Source: Erysipelotrichaceae bacterium
GTDB taxonomy: Bacteria > Bacillota_I > Bacilli_A > Erysipelotrichales > Erysipelotrichaceae
Reading direction: 5' to 3'
Length of the DNA stretch: 64,000 bases
NCBI GenBank assembly: GCA_017404785.1
Contig: JAFRBQ010000019.1
Location: 124,001 to 188,000, forward strand
The stretch's first letter is position 1. The number at the start of each line of letters is the position of its first letter. Both the position numbers and the translations under genes were made by a program. Below, piece after piece: positions 50,039 to 60,031 of the stretch. The notes beneath the pieces were generated by a model, which did not search any database, had not been told where the DNA came from, and worked only from the letters and a program-made list of their open reading frames with translations.

Positions 50039-51509
50039 CGTGATAGAGCTTCTTGGTCTGATAGATAGGTTCCATGGTTAGGTTCATACCTAACTTTTTA
50101 AATATATTGACATCAACTTCGGAAAGGATGACGGAAGAATGGACTTCACTTCCTTTAAGAAGCTCCAGAGCATCCAGAGCCTGTCTGCACTGATCAGAAG
50201 TGATCGAGTCGACAGCCAGAGCTATAAGTACCTCGTCGGTATGAAGACGCGGATTGTTGCCTTTCAGAGATTTGGTTTTAAGTTCCTGGATAGGGGTAAG
50301 GACTGACTCGGAAAGGATCGGAACATCCGGAATATTGGCAGCCTTTTTCATGACGTTTAGCAAGGCGGCAGCTGAAGCACCCATAAGCTTGGATGTCTTG
50401 CCGGTAATGATCTCACCATCATATTCGATCGCTACGGCAGGTTCGCCGGTCTTCTTGGCCAGTTCCACGGCTCTGACCGCAACTTTACGGTCATCCTTGG
50501 TGACACCGGCTTTATTCATGATCATTTCCATCTTAACGATGGAATCTTCAGTCGTATTGTCTTTCCTCAATTCTATAAGCAGATCATAGTATCTTCTGAT
50601 GATCTCGTTTTTTGAGGCATTCTGGCATACTTCATCATCGCTGATGCAGTATCCGACCATGTTTACACCCATATCCGTAGGTGATTTATAGATCTGTTTG
50701 CCCATGATTTTTTTAAGCAGATCGTTGAGGATCGGGAATACTTCAACATCACGGTTATAGTTGATGGCGATCTCGTTATAGGCTTCAAGATGGAACGGGT
50801 CGATCATGTTGACATCACTAAGATCGATGGTAGCAGCTTCATATGCAAGATTGACAGGGTGATTCAAAGGCAGATTCCAGATCGGGAAAGTCTCAAACTT
50901 GGCATATCCGGCCTTTAATCCTCGGGAATTGTCATGATACATCTGGCTTAGACAGGTCGCCATCTTTCCTGAGCCTGGCCCAGGAGCCGTTACGACGATG
51001 ATCTCTCTATTGGTTTCCAGATATTCGTTTTTGCCGAAACCATTCTCAGAGAGAATAAAATCAACGTTATTTGGATAGTTGTCTATGGCATAGTGATAAG
51101 CGACTTTGATTTTTGATTTTTCCAGCTGTTTTCTAAGTTTTACAGCAGCTTCCTGTTTATTGAAATGTGTGATGACAACGCCGCCGATCTTAAGTTCAAC
51201 GGTATTGAACGAATCGATCAGACGGAGCAGATCCTGAGAATAGGTGATACCAAGATCGGAACGCATCTTGTTTTTTTCGATATGATTGGCATTTATGACC
51301 AGGACCATTTCGACCTTGTCCTTAAGATTCAGAAGCATTTTGATCTTGGTGTCAGGTTCAAAACCAGGCAGGACTCTTGATGCATGATTGTCGTCGAAAA
51401 GCTTGCCGCCGAATTCAAGATAGAGTTTATGGAACCTGGCAACTCTTTTGCGGATGTTCTGGGACTGCAGTTTGATATACTTCCTGTTGTCAAAACCCTG
51501 CTTAATCAT
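50031..51509 (-). CDS. DUF1846 (UPF0371) family protein
   Basis: This 492-residue protein matches the DUF1846 family. The N-terminal half has a P-loop-like region: IIVVTAPGPGSGKMATCLSQ at about residues 168-187, followed by a MYHDN segment. The second half is alpha/beta with EIITGKTSKLMGASAAALLN. Family structures are known but the biochemical role is not. It is the only minus-strand gene in a 10-kb region and overlaps the end of nth by eight bases, so the transcripts would be antisense at their 3' ends. No terminator is visible between them. Confidence 0.88.
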   Translation of the reverse strand: MIKQGFDNRKYIKLQSQNIRKRVARFHKLYLEFGGKLFDDNHASRVLPGFEPDTKIKMLLNLKDKVEMVLVINANHIEKNKMRSDLGITYSQDLLRLIDSFNTVELKIGGVVITHFNKQEAAVKLRKQLEKSKIKVAYHYAIDNYPNNVDFILSENGFGKNEYLETNREIIVVTAPGPGSGKMATCLSQMYHDNSRGLKAGYAKFETFPIWNLPLNHPVNLAYEAATIDLSDVNMIDPFHLEAYNEIAINYNRDVEVFPILNDLLKKIMGKQIYKSPTDMGVNMVGYCISDDEVCQNASKNEIIRRYYDLLIELRKDNTTEDSIVKMEMIMNKAGVTKDDRKVAVRAVELAKKTGEPAVAIEYDGEIITGKTSKLMGASAAALLNVMKKAANIPDVPILSESVLTPIQELKTKSLKGNNPRLHTDEVLIALAVDSITSDQCRQALDALELLKGSEVHSSVILSEVDVNIFKKLGMNLTMEPIYQTKKLYHAK

Positions 51510-51611
51510 ATCTTCTAGTATAATATAAAATGTCTTTTAAAAAAGGCATAAATTTGGATTTTTCAATGAATGAAAAAAATTTCAATTAACTGTTTATTTT
51601 TAGAATAATTC

Positions 51612-51620
51612 TGTTATAAT
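51612..51620 (+). promoter_or_regulatory. Extended -10 promoter of rpsF-ssb-rpsR
   Basis: TGT-TATAAT is an extended -10 element about 68 bases before the rpsF start. The -35 region (TGTTTA, 51591) is weak. Confidence 0.7.
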
Positions 51621-51638
51621 ATTTTAGCGAATAGAAAA

Positions 51639-51670
51639 ACTATTCCTTGTCTAGAAATAGACCGTTTAGT
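51639..51670 (+). promoter_or_regulatory. Candidate S6:S18 autoregulatory leader hairpin
   Basis: GTCTA (51649-51653) and TAGAC (51658-51662) form a GAAA-capped stem. ACTA (51639-51642) and TAGT (51667-51670) form an outer stem, and the 3' internal loop begins with CCG. A CCG in a bulge or loop of the rpsF leader is the known S6:S18 recognition feature in other bacteria. The hairpin ends a few bases before AGAAGGAGG. Confidence 0.6.
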
Positions 51671-51687
51671 CCAGAAGGAGGTAAAAT

Positions 51688-51990
51688 ATGAAACAATATG
51701 AGACTATGTATATCATCAAGTCTACACTTGACGATGCTGCTAGAGCTGCTTTAGTGGAAGAAATGCATGGCATTATCACTGCTCATGGCGGAACAATCGA
51801 CAATGTTGATGACTGGGGTATGAGAGAATTCGCTTATGAAATCGATCATATGTCTAAAGGTTACTATGTCGTAGTCACTTATACTGTTGATGTTGACGGT
51901 TTAAACGAATTCAAGCGTTTAATGGGTATCAACAATGACATCGTAAGACTCATGACAATCTCAGCTGATGAGAAAAAAGGAACCAAGTAA
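51688..51990 (+). CDS. rpsF: 30S ribosomal protein S6
   Basis: S6 binds the central domain of 16S rRNA together with S18. The 100-residue protein shows MKQYETMYIIKSTLDDAARA, the WGMREFAYEIDHMSKGYY segment and the C-terminal NNDIVRLMTI. AGAAGGAGG precedes the ATG. The last base of the stop is the first base of ssb. A hairpin in the leader may bind S6:S18 for feedback control. Confidence 0.97.
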   Translation: MKQYETMYIIKSTLDDAARAALVEEMHGIITAHGGTIDNVDDWGMREFAYEIDHMSKGYYVVVTYTVDVDGLNEFKRLMGINNDIVRLMTISADEKKGTK

Positions 51991-52472
51991 TGATTAATAT
52001 CAACAGTGTTACACTGGTTGGTCGACTTACGAAGGATATCGAGCTAAGAAAGACCAGCTCAAATACTTCAGTTTGCAATTTCACGGTTGCTGTAGATCGA
52101 AGATTCCAGTCACAGCAGCAGGGTGGCCAGAGCGCTGATTTCATCAGCTGCATAGCCTGGAGACAGTCCGCCGATTTTCTTGCCCAGTATGCCAACAAGG
52201 GTACGATCGTGGCAGTTGAAGGCAGGATCCAGACCAGAAGCTATGATGGCCAGAATGGCAAGGTCTATGTTACGGAAGTCGTAGCTGACAGCGTACAGAT
52301 CATTTCCAGCCGAAATGGTGCAGGCACTGCGGCAAACAACAGCTATTCAGCTCCAGCCGTAAACAATCAGACTTTTACGCCTAGTGTAGAACCTGGATTT
52401 GATTCCATGGATGATGATTTCTCCAATACACCATCATTAGACATTTCCAGCGATGATCTACCATTCTATTGA
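51990..52472 (+). CDS. ssb: Single-stranded DNA-binding protein
   Basis: SSB protects single-stranded DNA and recruits partner proteins through its tip. The 160-residue protein has an OB-fold (about residues 1-110, with NSVTLVGRLTKDIELR, SCIAWRQSADFLAQY, GTIVAVEGRIQTRSY). A flexible Asn/Gln-rich linker follows, with the acidic interaction tail DISSDDLPFY at the end. It lies in the standard rpsF-ssb-rpsR order. Confidence 0.97.
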   Translation: MININSVTLVGRLTKDIELRKTSSNTSVCNFTVAVDRRFQSQQQGGQSADFISCIAWRQSADFLAQYANKGTIVAVEGRIQTRSYDGQNGKVYVTEVVADSVQIISSRNGAGTAANNSYSAPAVNNQTFTPSVEPGFDSMDDDFSNTPSLDISSDDLPFY

Positions 52473-52491
52473 GATCAAGAAAGGATAAAAT

Positions 52492-52722
52492 ATGGCTTTT
52501 AGAAAACAGAGAGTCGGATATAAGAAAGTTTGTTACTTCACCAAGAACAAAATCGAATATATCGATTATAAAGATGTTGAATTATTAAAGAAGTTCATCT
52601 CTCCAAACGGAAAGATCACTCCTAGACGTGTTACAGGCACAAGCGCCAAGTATCAGAGAATGCTGGCAACTGCTATCAAGAGAGCACGTCAGATGGCTTT
52701 ATTACCATATATTGCCGATTAA
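52492..52722 (+). CDS. rpsR: 30S ribosomal protein S18
   Basis: S18 pairs with S6 on the platform of the small subunit. The 76-residue protein has [39 protein letters not shown] and [10 protein letters not shown]. Its N-terminus keeps one cysteine (VCYF) but not a CxxC zinc pair, so it is the zinc-free form. GAAAGGA lies before the ATG, and a terminator follows the stop. Confidence 0.97.
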   Translation: MAFRKQRVGYKKVCYFTKNKIEYIDYKDVELLKKFISPNGKITPRRVTGTSAKYQRMLATAIKRARQMALLPYIAD

Positions 52723-52728
52723 TTATTG

Positions 52729-52757
52729 ACCTCCATTTATTGGAGGTTTTATTTTAT
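52729..52757 (+). terminator. Terminator of rpsF-ssb-rpsR
   Basis: ACCTCCA / TGGAGGT with a five-base loop is followed by TTTTATTTT. Its tail overlaps the -10 box of the next gene. Confidence 0.88.
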
Positions 52758-52760
52758 AAT
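52755..52760 (+). promoter_or_regulatory. -10 box of the yybS-gdpP unit
   Basis: TATAAT ends 10 bases before ATG 52771. No ribosome site fits between them, so the mRNA would be nearly leaderless. The nearest TTGACC lies 23 bases upstream, too far for a normal spacer. Confidence 0.55.
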
Positions 52761-52770
52761 AGATTACAGT

Positions 52771-53736
52771 ATGAATCAGACTAAAAAGATCACTCAAGGT
52801 GCCATGATGCTGGCCATCATGGGTGCCCTGATCATTATTGATAGAATGATGGGATACTTTTTTGATGTGTTCGTTGTACTTATCGTTCCGATCATCATCA
52901 TTCTGTATTCCAGCATGAATACCCTTAAAGATGGGGCTATTTTAAGTGTCGGAATTCTGATCATTGCCTTTCTTTTAGGCAATTTCCAGATAACCTATCT
53001 TATTTACGTACCTGTCGGCATCGTAACGGGATTATCATACGCATATGGCGTTTTCAGAAACTTTGACAAGAGAACGCTGATGATCATTGCAATTGCGACA
53101 TACGTGCTTGGCGAGATCGTCGCTACTTTTGTCGTTTATCCATTGCTTGGTTTCCCTGTATCACAGATGCTTGCAGAGTACATGGAGGCCATCAATCAGA
53201 GTTCAAGTATAACCGGATTCAATTACAGCGAAGTCTTTTCGATGGCCGGATTTGATCTGGCAAAGATGATCGGTGTCATTTATGTCATTTCGACGATCAT
53301 TACCGGCGCGATGGAAGGTTTCCTGATTCATGTCCTGAGTGTTGCCTTCCTGAAACGATTCAAGATCAAGGATCTTGGCAGGACCAATATCTATGAAGTC
53401 AAAGGCAACAAGACTTTATCTTATATAGCCTTACTGATGACAAGCATGATCTTCATACCTAGATATGTCGATAATGAAGTAGTTTATTATGTATGCACTA
53501 TTGCTTCGATACTTGGCGGTATCATCCTGTTCTATTACGGATATATTTTCCTGATCCTTTATGGTGTTCTTGTATTGCGAAGAAATGTCGGTGCTTTTGT
53601 CGTAATCCTGTCACTGTTTATTCCATCATTGATTGTCCTGATAATAATTCTGGGTTTCCTTTATGGAACGGGACCTCTTAGAACATATCTTGAAAAGAAG
53701 GTTGCAGAAACCAGAAATCTGAATAATAAAGAATGA
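52771..53736 (+). CDS. YybS-like DUF2232 membrane protein
   Basis: This 321-residue protein has about eight hydrophobic helices and the loop pattern of the DUF2232/YybS family, which sits before gdpP in many Firmicutes. QGAMMLAIMGALIIIDRMMG starts the first helix pair, and the YIPVGIVTGLSYAYG-like YVPVGIVTGLSYAYGVFRN region lies at about 80-100. It may belong to the ECF-like substrate-binding membrane proteins; the ligand is unknown. I place the start at ATG 52771, since the upstream frame runs through the terminator. The stop overlaps gdpP by four bases. Confidence 0.8.
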   Translation: MNQTKKITQGAMMLAIMGALIIIDRMMGYFFDVFVVLIVPIIIILYSSMNTLKDGAILSVGILIIAFLLGNFQITYLIYVPVGIVTGLSYAYGVFRNFDKRTLMIIAIATYVLGEIVATFVVYPLLGFPVSQMLAEYMEAINQSSSITGFNYSEVFSMAGFDLAKMIGVIYVISTIITGAMEGFLIHVLSVAFLKRFKIKDLGRTNIYEVKGNKTLSYIALLMTSMIFIPRYVDNEVVYYVCTIASILGGIILFYYGYIFLILYGVLVLRRNVGAFVVILSLFIPSLIVLIIILGFLYGTGPLRTYLEKKVAETRNLNNKE

Positions 53737-55697
53737 AAAGACGTACTTTCATCACATTCCTGGGTTTATTTACATCGATCGGAGTGATTCTTGCTCTGTT
53801 TGTTTTAGGTGTACTGTTCAATCAGGATGTGACCTTGAGTGCTGTCATTTCATGCATATTCATAGCGGTAATAGCTTTTATTCTTTATTCTATAGAACTG
53901 GTCAGAAATGATTCCAACAAGGAGATCGAGGACAGCCTTGAACTTTCATACAAGGAAGTACTTAATCATGGTGATATCGGGATCATTACCTACAACGAGA
54001 ATTTCGAGATCACTTTCATGTCCGATTTCTTTGAGAAAAGAAACATGGAACATATCGGTGAAAAGATCCTCAACTGGCTTCCGGAACTGCAGGATATGCT
54101 GGCAAATGAAGGCAATATTCAGACTGTCATAATAAATGATGAGAAATTCCTGATCAGAAAGATCGCCAACGCTTTTGTACTGATCTTCAAGAATATAACA
54201 GCTGAGTATGATCTTGATAAAAGACTAGATGATGAAGCGATCGTTCTGGGACTTCTCAACTACGATAATTATGATGAACTCAGCATGTCTGAGGATGAAC
54301 TTTCATATATCAACGCCAATATCAAAGTTCCGGTAATCGATTATTTCAAGAGTTTTGGTGTCTTATACAAGACACTTAAGAATAACAGGTTATTGCTGAT
54401 AATGCATGAAGAGACTTTCAGCAAGATCAGAAATGACAGATTCTCGATCCTCAATAAAGTAAGAAAAGTCGCCAAGGAGGGGAATGTTGATGTTACGATC
54501 TCCATGGCTTTTGCTAGCGGCAACAATGATCTTGATGAACTTGATGAGAACGTTGAATCACTGATCGAACTGGCTCAGACAAGAGGTGGCGACCAGGTAG
54601 TCGTCAAGGAAGCCGGAAATGATGCGACATTCTATGGCGGTACGACTGAAGCCAGAGAAAAGCAGAGCAAGACCAAAGTCAGAGTCACAGCCAACGCTCT
54701 GAAGGATCTGATCGAAAAATCTTCCAATGTCATAATCGTCGGTCATCGTGACATGGATGCAGACTGCATAGGAAGCGCCATGTGTGTGGCCAATATCTCA
54801 ATGTCGCTTGACAAGAAGACATACATCATAACCCGCTCTGGCGGTATCGATCCGATGATCAATGAAGTAATGATCAAATATTCCAAACAGCTGGAAGAAA
54901 AACATACCTTCATTTCGGAAACCGATGCCCTGGATCTATATAATGAAGATTCTCTGGTAGTTATGGTCGACCATCACTCTGCCGGTCAATCAAACGGTTC
55001 AAATCTGCTTAAGCTGGCAAAGCGTATCATCATCATCGATCATCATCGTCGTAAAGCTGATCTTGATGTCGTAGCTATGATGATGTATATCGAAGCTGCC
55101 GCTTCTTCAGCTACTGAGATAACAGTTGAATTCCTGCCTTATTTTTCAAAGAATATCGAGATCGTTCCGGAAGAAGCCAATATCATGTATCTGGGCATCC
55201 TGATCGATACCGATCATTTCCGGATGAGGACAGGCTCAAGAACATTTGATGTCGCAAAGCAGCTCAGAAGATATGGTGCCGATCCGATGGTCTGCGATGA
55301 TCTGGCTCAGGATTCCTATCCGGCACTTCTGCAAAGAAGCAAGATCATCAACAGCGGAAAGATCTACGGTTCTAAGATCATCGTTGCGCCTACCTATGAA
55401 GGACAGTTTTCAAGAACTACTGCATCACAGGCCTGTGATATTCTGGTCAAGTCAAAAGGAATCGAGGCAGCCTTTGTAATATGCAACAACGAAAAGGACG
55501 AAGTCATCGTTTCTGCCAGATCCAAAGGCAAGATCAATGTACAGGTTATCATGGAGAAGATGCATGGCGGCGGACATATGACAGCTGCAGGCATGCAGGT
55601 AGCTGACAGTTCCGTCGGCAAAATAGAGAATGAACTCTTAAAGGTTCTGGATGAATATTTTGAAGGAGAGAGAAATGAAAGTAATACTGTTAACTGA
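53733..55697 (+). CDS. gdpP: Cyclic-di-AMP phosphodiesterase
   Basis: GdpP breaks down c-di-AMP, the nucleotide that controls potassium, turgor and wall homeostasis. The 654-residue protein has two N-terminal helices (about 10-55), a PAS-like domain (about 70-155), a degenerate GGDEF domain (about 160-300) and the DHH/DHHA1 phosphodiesterase (about 325-650). Catalytic motifs are [34 protein letters not shown] and the DHHA1 segment [13 protein letters not shown]. It overlaps rplI by 23 bases, as in related genomes. Confidence 0.95.
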   Translation: MKRRTFITFLGLFTSIGVILALFVLGVLFNQDVTLSAVISCIFIAVIAFILYSIELVRNDSNKEIEDSLELSYKEVLNHGDIGIITYNENFEITFMSDFFEKRNMEHIGEKILNWLPELQDMLANEGNIQTVIINDEKFLIRKIANAFVLIFKNITAEYDLDKRLDDEAIVLGLLNYDNYDELSMSEDELSYINANIKVPVIDYFKSFGVLYKTLKNNRLLLIMHEETFSKIRNDRFSILNKVRKVAKEGNVDVTISMAFASGNNDLDELDENVESLIELAQTRGGDQVVVKEAGNDATFYGGTTEAREKQSKTKVRVTANALKDLIEKSSNVIIVGHRDMDADCIGSAMCVANISMSLDKKTYIITRSGGIDPMINEVMIKYSKQLEEKHTFISETDALDLYNEDSLVVMVDHHSAGQSNGSNLLKLAKRIIIIDHHRRKADLDVVAMMMYIEAAASSATEITVEFLPYFSKNIEIVPEEANIMYLGILIDTDHFRMRTGSRTFDVAKQLRRYGADPMVCDDLAQDSYPALLQRSKIINSGKIYGSKIIVAPTYEGQFSRTTASQACDILVKSKGIEAAFVICNNEKDEVIVSARSKGKINVQVIMEKMHGGGHMTAAGMQVADSSVGKIENELLKVLDEYFEGERNESNTVN

Positions 55698-56121
55698 TGT
55701 TCCAAAAGTTGGTAAAAAAGGTGAAATAAAAGATGTCGCTGACGGCTATGCCCGCAATTTTCTACTGAAAAGAGGTCTGGCAGTTCAAGAATCAGATGGA
55801 GCCATGAAAGTTCTGGAAAAACAGAAGGAAGAAGCTGCCAAACTTGATGCCCAGAAACGCAAAGAAGCAGAAGAGCTCAAGAAGATAATTGAAAAGAAGA
55901 CTCTGGAGTTCAAGGTCAAAGCCAAGGAAGGAAAAGTTTCCGGCTCCGTTTCTACCAAGCAGATCGAAGATGAACTGAAAAAACAGGATATCATCATCGA
56001 TAAGAGAAAAATAAAAGATAATGCGCCACTTAATGAACTTGGAACTTATAATGTTAAAGTGGAACTTTATAAGGATGTTTTAGCCAACATCAAAGTCGTT
56101 CTGACTGAGGAAACAAAATGA
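55675..56121 (+). CDS. rplI: 50S ribosomal protein L9
   Basis: L9 is an elongated large-subunit protein near the L1 stalk. The 148-residue protein has the N-terminal motif [18 protein letters not shown], then [14 protein letters not shown], a long connecting helix rich in Lys/Glu, and the C-terminal domain. I start at ATG 55675 behind AAGGAGAG. An in-frame ATG at 55651 would add eight residues that do not fit the conserved start. It is placed between gdpP and dnaB, as usual. Confidence 0.97.
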   Translation: MKVILLTDVPKVGKKGEIKDVADGYARNFLLKRGLAVQESDGAMKVLEKQKEEAAKLDAQKRKEAEELKKIIEKKTLEFKVKAKEGKVSGSVSTKQIEDELKKQDIIIDKRKIKDNAPLNELGTYNVKVELYKDVLANIKVVLTEETK

Positions 56122-57458
56122 GCAACAAATCAATGCCTTATTCCATAGAAGCAGAAGAATCATTGCTGGGCAATATCATGCTTTATCCTGATGCTTTAAG
56201 ACAGTGCATAGATGCAGGACTTGCTGCCGATGATTTTTATCTGGGCAAGCATCAGTCCATTTTCAACATCATGTCTGCCATGTATGAGAATAAGGAAAAG
56301 GTAGATACCGTATCGCTTTCTACCAAACTGAAGGATTTCGGTGTCTATGACAAAATCGGCGGCATCGATTATCTGATGCAGCTGGCCAACGCAACGATCT
56401 CTGCAACCAATACCAGAGAATACATTACAATCATCAGAAATAAATCTCTGGCTCGTAAAGTCATCAAGGTCGGTGAAGAGATCTCCAATGATGCGTATGA
56501 TGGTTCAGTTTCTGTCGATGAAATGCTGGAAAACGTTGAAAAGAAAGTCATCGATGTAACAAGATCCAATACATCTTCTGATTTCTATACCGGTGAACAG
56601 ATCTTCAATGAAGCGATCAAACATATCGAAGCCATTCAGGAAGCAGGTTCGGATATTACGGGTATCAGAACACTTTATAACGATCTGGATAAGATGACAG
56701 CTGGTTTTCAGAAAGGTGATCTGATCATTCTGGCTGCCAGACCTTCAATGGGCAAGACGGCTCTGGCTCTTAATGTGGCGATGAATTCGGCTTCTGTAAC
56801 TCCTGGTTCGATCGCGATCTTCTCACTGGAAATGCCAGCTGAACAGGTCGCAATTAGGATCATGGCGGCAAAATCCAAAGTTGAGATCCAGAAGCTCAGG
56901 ACCGGTAAACTCAACGACGAGGAATGGTCAAGACTCAACGAGGCTTCTCAACAGCTCAAAAAACAGAATTTCTATATCGATGATACTCCAGGTATAAAGG
57001 TATCAGAAATGTATGCCAAAGCCAGGAAACTGGCTCAGGATGGCGGTCTATACATGATCGTTGTCGATTATATCCAGCTCATTCAGGCAACCGGTAAATC
57101 CGATTCAAGACAGCAGGAAGTATCGGAGATCTCAAGAAGACTCAAAGCCATGGCGAGGGAACTCAATGTCCCGGTCATTGCGCTGTCACAGCTTTCCCGT
57201 GGCGTTGAAGCAAGACAGGATAAAAGGCCGATGCTTTCGGATCTTAGAGAATCGGGCGCTCTTGAGCAGGACGCGGATATCGTTCTGTTCCTGTATCGTG
57301 ATGCCTACTATAACCGCGAGGAAAACAGCGGTGATGAAAGAGAAGATGTCGAACTTCTGATCTCCAAACATCGTAATGGTCCGACCGGTAAAGTCGTTTT
57401 GGCTTTTGAAAAAGAGATCAATGCCTTCTATGGCATTAAAAACAATATCGAGGGTTGA
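56118..57458 (+). CDS. dnaB: Replicative DNA helicase
   Basis: DnaB (DnaC of Bacillus) is the hexameric helicase of the replication fork. The 446-residue protein has the N-terminal DnaG-interaction domain (about 1-105, starting [15 protein letters not shown]) and a RecA-like ATPase. The ATPase carries Walker [13 protein letters not shown] (about residues 207-218), FSLEMPAEQ, and Walker [11 protein letters not shown], followed by [11 protein letters not shown] and [14 protein letters not shown]. No intein is present. It overlaps rplI by four bases. Confidence 0.97.
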   Translation: MSNKSMPYSIEAEESLLGNIMLYPDALRQCIDAGLAADDFYLGKHQSIFNIMSAMYENKEKVDTVSLSTKLKDFGVYDKIGGIDYLMQLANATISATNTREYITIIRNKSLARKVIKVGEEISNDAYDGSVSVDEMLENVEKKVIDVTRSNTSSDFYTGEQIFNEAIKHIEAIQEAGSDITGIRTLYNDLDKMTAGFQKGDLIILAARPSMGKTALALNVAMNSASVTPGSIAIFSLEMPAEQVAIRIMAAKSKVEIQKLRTGKLNDEEWSRLNEASQQLKKQNFYIDDTPGIKVSEMYAKARKLAQDGGLYMIVVDYIQLIQATGKSDSRQQEVSEISRRLKAMARELNVPVIALSQLSRGVEARQDKRPMLSDLRESGALEQDADIVLFLYRDAYYNREENSGDEREDVELLISKHRNGPTGKVVLAFEKEINAFYGIKNNIEG

Positions 57459-57461
57459 TAA

Positions 57462-58970
57462 TTGAAGAATACTATTTCGATCATCCTATCGCTTCTGTTG
57501 TCCTTAGGCATCGTTCTGGGACTGCCGTTTGTGCTTAATAGTGATGATCATATAGATGCAGGATTTATTAATGAAAAATCTCTTGTTTCTCAAGAGATCC
57601 TTTCTTATGAAAACGAACCTAAACTGTATCAGAAACTTTACTATAAAGGCGAACTTATCGGTGTGATAAATGACAATGAATATCTTAAGGATCTGATCTA
57701 TCAGAAGTATAAGGATTTTGAAAACGAATTCCCGGATACGGAACTGGGATACGGTTCCGATGTTTATGAAACGGAAGAGTATACATATGCCAGATTCGCC
57801 AATGTGGATGATCAGATCATGGATTATCTTGTTTCAAACGATCTGCTTGGCGTTAAAACTACCATGGTTGAATTCTCTACTGAAGAAGGTGTCTTTGAGA
57901 TCATCTATGTTAAAAATTATGAGGATTTCTCGATAGCTCTTGAAAGATTTCTTCTGAATTTCATTTCCGAAGAGACTCTGCAGAAACTGATGCGTCAGGA
58001 ACAGATCGAATCGCCTAAGGAACTCGGTTCAGTTGAAAAAAATCTGTTTTTAAGAGAAAGCATCAATTCCAAGACAGCCATTGTTTCTCCGACTGTGATA
58101 TTCAAGAATGTTGATGAGATATACAATTTCCTGTGCTATGGCAGAACAAGCGAGAGAGAATACTATACCGTTAAAGAAGGCGATACTTTACAGGGTGTCG
58201 GCTACTATTTCGGTGATATGTCTGCCAAGCAGCTCGTTACGATCAACCCGAATGTTCTGAGTTCAGAAAATCAGGTCGTAACTCCGGGTATGGAACTAAA
58301 TGTCACATACTTTAAATCCCCGGTCGAAGTCGTCGTCAAGAAGGAAAATCTTTCCCAGCAGTATTTTGCACCAGAAGTTCCAGAATATGTGGAAGATGAT
58401 TCTCTGGAAGTCGGTGTCTATGAAATAAGAGTCGAAGAAGAAATGGGCATCAAGAATGTATTATATGATGAGACCTGGGTAAACGGTATCCTGGTCGATG
58501 GTGATCTGATGAATGAGATCGTCATCAAACAGCCTAAACAGGGTGTCATAGCTGTTGGTACCAAGGTCACTTATATGATCGGTACAGGTCAGTTTATCTG
58601 GCCGGTCGACAATCCTGGTATTACCTGTCACTTTGGCTGTTATGCGGGTCATACCGGAACCGATATCGTCAACCGATATGAAACATATGCAGATGTCTAT
58701 GCGATGGACTCAGGTGTTGTTGACAGCGTCGGCTATCAGTATGATATGGGTAACTTCTGTATCATCAACCACAATAACGGTATCAGAACAATGTATATGC
58801 ACCTCAATCTGCCACCGTTTGTTGAAGTCGGACAGAATGTAACCAGAGGACAGCTCATCGGTCAGATGGGCAATACCGGTCAGTCTGAAGGTGTGCACCT
58901 GCATGTAACTTTTGAAGTCAATGGCTATCGTGTCAATGCATGTAATTATCTGCCTTGTTCATTAGTGTAA
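57462..58970 (+). CDS. Secreted M23 peptidase with LysM and G5 domains
   Basis: This 502-residue protein has an N-terminal membrane anchor or signal (about 5-25), a long stalk region, a LysM wall-binding domain (about 225-290, with YTVKEGDTLQGVGYYFG), a G5-like domain (about 295-375), and an M23 metallopeptidase domain (about 385-495). Zinc-site motifs are HTGTDIVNR (H and D) and HLHVTFEVNG. Such enzymes cut peptidoglycan cross-bridges or stems. The start is TTG 57462 behind GAGG at the end of dnaB. It lies with an HtrA-like protease, forming an envelope pair. Confidence 0.9.
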   Translation: MKNTISIILSLLLSLGIVLGLPFVLNSDDHIDAGFINEKSLVSQEILSYENEPKLYQKLYYKGELIGVINDNEYLKDLIYQKYKDFENEFPDTELGYGSDVYETEEYTYARFANVDDQIMDYLVSNDLLGVKTTMVEFSTEEGVFEIIYVKNYEDFSIALERFLLNFISEETLQKLMRQEQIESPKELGSVEKNLFLRESINSKTAIVSPTVIFKNVDEIYNFLCYGRTSEREYYTVKEGDTLQGVGYYFGDMSAKQLVTINPNVLSSENQVVTPGMELNVTYFKSPVEVVVKKENLSQQYFAPEVPEYVEDDSLEVGVYEIRVEEEMGIKNVLYDETWVNGILVDGDLMNEIVIKQPKQGVIAVGTKVTYMIGTGQFIWPVDNPGITCHFGCYAGHTGTDIVNRYETYADVYAMDSGVVDSVGYQYDMGNFCIINHNNGIRTMYMHLNLPPFVEVGQNVTRGQLIGQMGNTGQSEGVHLHVTFEVNGYRVNACNYLPCSLV

Positions 58971-58984
58971 TGGAATGTTGAAAT

Positions 58985-60031
58985 ATGAAAAATAATCGTT
59001 TAATCTATCTTCTTATCGTCATTCTGGTGATCTGGTTGGGCTTTGTTTCCCGCGAAGCCTTTTCCCGTAAAAACAGTAATTCCGAAAGCATTATCAATCA
59101 GTATAATGTGACGGGTTTTTCTACGGATTTTACCAGAGTCGTTGAAGAAGCAGATCCTTCCATTGTCGCTGTCAATGCCGATGGAACGATTTCAAGCGGC
59201 TTTGTCTATGCTCAGAATAATGATGAGGCGTATATCCTTACTTCCTATCACGGAGTTTCTGCAGCCAATAATATCAATATCAGCTTTGCGTCTTCATACA
59301 GTCAGAAAGGTGAACTTGTAGGTTATGATATCTATCTGGATCTGGCTGTATTAAAAGTAACTACGCCATATGAAATGAAGAAAATTCAGCCTGGAGATGC
59401 AACTTTATTGAACAAAGGTGAATTCGTTATCTGTATTGGCACACCTTCATCAATGGATTATGCGGGTTCAGTGGAACTTGGTATGATCTCCCTCAAGCAT
59501 CTTGTTGTAGAAAATACCGTGATGACCAATGATGATCGTCTTACATACTATCTGGATCTGATTGAACTGTCATCTTTCCTGCAGAACGGTTATTCCGGAA
59601 GCCCGATCATCAATATGAACGGTGAATTTGTCGGTATGGTCACAATGAACATTTCAAATAATTCTGTTTTCGCTGTGACCGCAAACGAACTTCATAAGGT
59701 TGCCGACAAGATAATCGCCCATGAGGAAGTTGTCAGAAATGATCTGGGCATAAAGGGCACTTATATTTCCGAGATGTACGGTTTTGAAAAAAACAATCTG
59801 AATATTCCGATCGATACTTTAAGCGGTATCTATGTCTCAAGGATAAGAGAGGGTTCACTTGCCTATGAAGCAGGAATCAGAAGCGGAGATATCATCGTTT
59901 CGATAAATGGAAAAGAGATCAATGGTCTGAATGACTATTTTGATGCACTTTATTTCAATGACAATGATGATATGACTTTTGAATTCATTCATAACTCAGA
60001 AAGAACTGTCGCCGGAGTAAGACGTGATTAA
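58985..60031 (+). CDS. Membrane-anchored HtrA-like serine protease with PDZ domain
   Basis: This 348-residue protein has an N-terminal helix (about 8-25), a trypsin-like protease domain (about 40-235) and a C-terminal PDZ domain (about 250-345). The catalytic residues can be placed as His in TSYHGVSAAN, Asp in YLDLAVLKV, and Ser in NGYSGSPIIN; GYSGSP replaces the more usual GNSGGP. HtrA proteases degrade or refold damaged exported proteins. The 3' end overlaps rlmH by eight bases, an order known from other Firmicutes. Confidence 0.9.
   Translation: MKNNRLIYLLIVILVIWLGFVSREAFSRKNSNSESIINQYNVTGFSTDFTRVVEEADPSIVAVNADGTISSGFVYAQNNDEAYILTSYHGVSAANNINISFASSYSQKGELVGYDIYLDLAVLKVTTPYEMKKIQPGDATLLNKGEFVICIGTPSSMDYAGSVELGMISLKHLVVENTVMTNDDRLTYYLDLIELSSFLQNGYSGSPIINMNGEFVGMVTMNISNNSVFAVTANELHKVADKIIAHEEVVRNDLGIKGTYISEMYGFEKNNLNIPIDTLSGIYVSRIREGSLAYEAGIRSGDIIVSINGKEINGLNDYFDALYFNDNDDMTFEFIHNSERTVAGVRRD

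Noticed and set aside
52726-52731. TTGACC as the -35 box for the yybS promoter
   Set aside because: It is 23 bases from the TATAAT, too far for sigma-A, and it is part of the rpsR terminator stem.
55651-55674. ATG 55651 as the start of L9
   Set aside because: L9 begins with the conserved MKVILL at 55675, which has its own ribosome site.
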